DNA from: Streptomyces sp. NBC_01341 | GTDB lineage: Bacteria; Actinomycetota; Actinomycetes; Streptomycetales; Streptomycetaceae | NCBI RefSeq assembly: GCF_035946055.1 | Contig: NZ_CP108364.1 | Coordinates: forward strand, 1,922,001-1,986,000 | DNA length: 64,000 nucleotides | Direction of reading: 5' to 3' | Shown here: positions 62,782-64,000 of the stretch, in pieces | Position numbering within the stretch: position 1 is the first letter of the stretch | Layout of the letters: each line of letters opens with the position of its first letter | Notes under the pieces: generated by a model | What the model was told of the DNA's origin: nothing | What the model saw: the letters and a program-made list of their open reading frames with translations, nothing else | The model's database searches: none | Position numbers and translations under genes: made by a program

Positions 62782-64000
62782 TCACTCGCCGTGCATCCAC
62801 GTCTCCATCACGGACAGCAGGTGATCGGAATCCACCGGCTTGGTCACGTAGTCCGAGGCCCCGCAGTCGATCGCCTTCTCACGGTCCCCCTTCATCGCCT
62901 TCGCGGTCAGCGCGACGATCGGAAGGCCGGCGAACTGCGGCATCCTCCGGATCGCCGTGGTCGTGGCGTAACCGTCCATCTCGGGCATCATGATGTCCAT
63001 CAGGACGATCGTCACATCGTCGTGCTGCTCGAGGACCTCGATCCCCTCGCGCCCGTTCTCCGCGTACAGCACCGAGAGCCCGTGCTGCTCCAGCACGCTG
63101 GTCAGGGCGAAGACGTTGCGGATGTCGTCGTCGACGATCAGCACCTTCTCCCCCTGGAACCGGAACGTCCTGCGGGGCTCCTGGTTCTCCTGCGGGCCCT
63201 GGACCCACTCCTCCGGCGTCGCGCCCTCGTCGCCGGTCCTGCCATTCGCCAGGGCAGGACGCTGTGCACCGCCTCCCAGCGCCTTGCGCCTGCGCCGGAA
63301 CACCCCGGCGGAGTTGGCAGGATCACCGAGCGGCTGCTCGGTACCGCCGGGCTGCGAGGCCTCCAGGCGCAGGACGCCGCCGGCGGAGCCCCCGCGCGCC
63401 TCGACGGTGCCGGGCACCGTCTGCGGGTAGCCCTGCGGGGGCAACTCGCTGGGGTGCAAGGGAAGGTAGAGCGTGAAGGTCGAGCCCCGTCCGGGTTCGC
63501 TCGCCGCGTGGATCTCGCCGCCCAGCAGCCGGGCGATCTCCCGGCTGATCGAGAGGCCGAGGCCCGTGCCCCCGTACTTCCGGCTGGTCGTGCCGTCCGC
63601 CTGCTTGAACGCCTCGAAGATCACCAGCATCTTGCTCGACGCGATACCGATCCCGGTGTCCGTCACGGAGAAGGCGATCAGGTCGCCGTCGGCGTCCCGC
63701 AGCGAGCCGGCCTCCAGCAGGTGTTCCCGGATGGAGTCGGGCACGTCCGCCCCGGCCGGCCTGATCACCAGCTCGACGGCCCCGCTGTCGGTGAACTTCA
63801 CCGCGTTCGACAGGAGGTTGCGCAGGACCTGCAGCAGCCGCTGCTCGTCCGTGTGCAGCGTGGCGGGCAGTTCCGGGGAGACCCGTACGGAGAAGTCGAG
63901 CCCCTTCTCCGCGGTGAGCGGCCGGAACGTCGCCTCGACGTAGTCCACCAGCTGGACGAGGGCGATCCGCGTCGGACTGACGTCCATCTTGCCCGCCTCG
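62782..64000 (-). CDS. osaA: Hybrid sensor histidine kinase OsaA (3' part, cut by window edge)
   Basis: At least 406 C-terminal residues are present and the frame stays open past the window edge. Visible: HATPase domain with LRNLLSNAVKFTDSG (N box), VTDTGIGIASSKM (G1), YGGTGLGLSISREI (G2), a roughly 120-residue Gly/Pro-rich linker, and a receiver domain with VLIVDDDIRNVFALTS, phospho-acceptor Asp in VLMDIMMPEMDGY and YVTKPVDSDH. The HAMP/HisKA part lies outside. With OsaB downstream it fits the osaAB system; identity is by synteny and architecture. Confidence 0.87.
   Translation of the reverse strand, partial: EAGKMDVSPTRIALVQLVDYVEATFRPLTAEKGLDFSVRVSPELPATLHTDEQRLLQVLRNLLSNAVKFTDSGAVELVIRPAGADVPDSIREHLLEAGSLRDADGDLIAFSVTDTGIGIASSKMLVIFEAFKQADGTTSRKYGGTGLGLSISREIARLLGGEIHAASEPGRGSTFTLYLPLHPSELPPQGYPQTVPGTVEARGGSAGGVLRLEASQPGGTEQPLGDPANSAGVFRRRRKALGGGAQRPALANGRTGDEGATPEEWVQGPQENQEPRRTFRFQGEKVLIVDDDIRNVFALTSVLEQHGLSVLYAENGREGIEVLEQHDDVTIVLMDIMMPEMDGYATTTAIRRMPQFAGLPIVALTAKAMKGDREKAIDCGASDYVTKPVDSDHLLSVMETWMHGE

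Overview
The window is a GC-rich chromosomal segment from a Streptomyces or a very close relative. The evidence is codon use strongly biased to G/C at third positions, many GTG starts, and a block of genes in the order typical of Streptomyces core chromosomes. From memory, the gene order closely follows the S. coelicolor SCO5748-SCO5809 interval, in inverted orientation. No insertion sequence, prophage, rRNA, tRNA or CRISPR array was seen.

Layout: 1-2343 carries an ADP-ribosylglycohydrolase, a histidine phosphatase and a YdbC-like protein, followed by a TerD-family gene (2547-3077). 3243-8180 is the deoxynucleotide/SOS hub: nrdJ and nrdR transcribed leftward and lexA rightward, separated by a 567-bp region with two NrdR boxes 31 bp apart and a LexA box. 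8458-16462 holds a DinG/XPD-like helicase and a compact NRPS-independent siderophore locus (aminotransferase, two IucA/IucC synthetases, GNAT acyltransferase). 16800-28921 has a secreted serine protease, hflX, an M1 metallopeptidase, rshA, dapF, miaA, miaB and small conserved genes. 29021-35955 is a glutamate module: an orphan TAXI binding protein, the gluR-gluK two-component system, and the gluABCD ABC importer.

36144-39991 holds an FAD monooxygenase, then a cysteine-catabolism operon (cysteine dioxygenase plus rhodanese) preceded by a short Cys-rich leader ORF, then an unrecognised gene. 40349-44450 has recX, recA (with an SOS-like box), an AI-2E family membrane protein and a DUF3046 gene. 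44530-47412 holds a terpene-cyclase-fold protein and an araC-azlC-azlD cassette. 47514-53078 encodes the large helicase Lhr and the Nei-type glycosylase. 53623-58779 contains csbD, dps, clgR, cinA-like, pgsA, rimO and a RodZ-like gene. The window closes with ftsK, osaB and the 3' part of osaA (cut by the right edge).

Functionally the segment concentrates genome maintenance and stress: LexA, RecA, RecX, DinG-like and Lhr helicases, Nei2, FtsK, NrdRJ, Dps, ClgR, RshA and OsaAB. The points most worth following are the siderophore locus that lacks the expected decarboxylase and N-hydroxylase, the Cys-rich leader before the cysteine dioxygenase, and the orphan TAXI protein beside the glutamate-sensing kinase.
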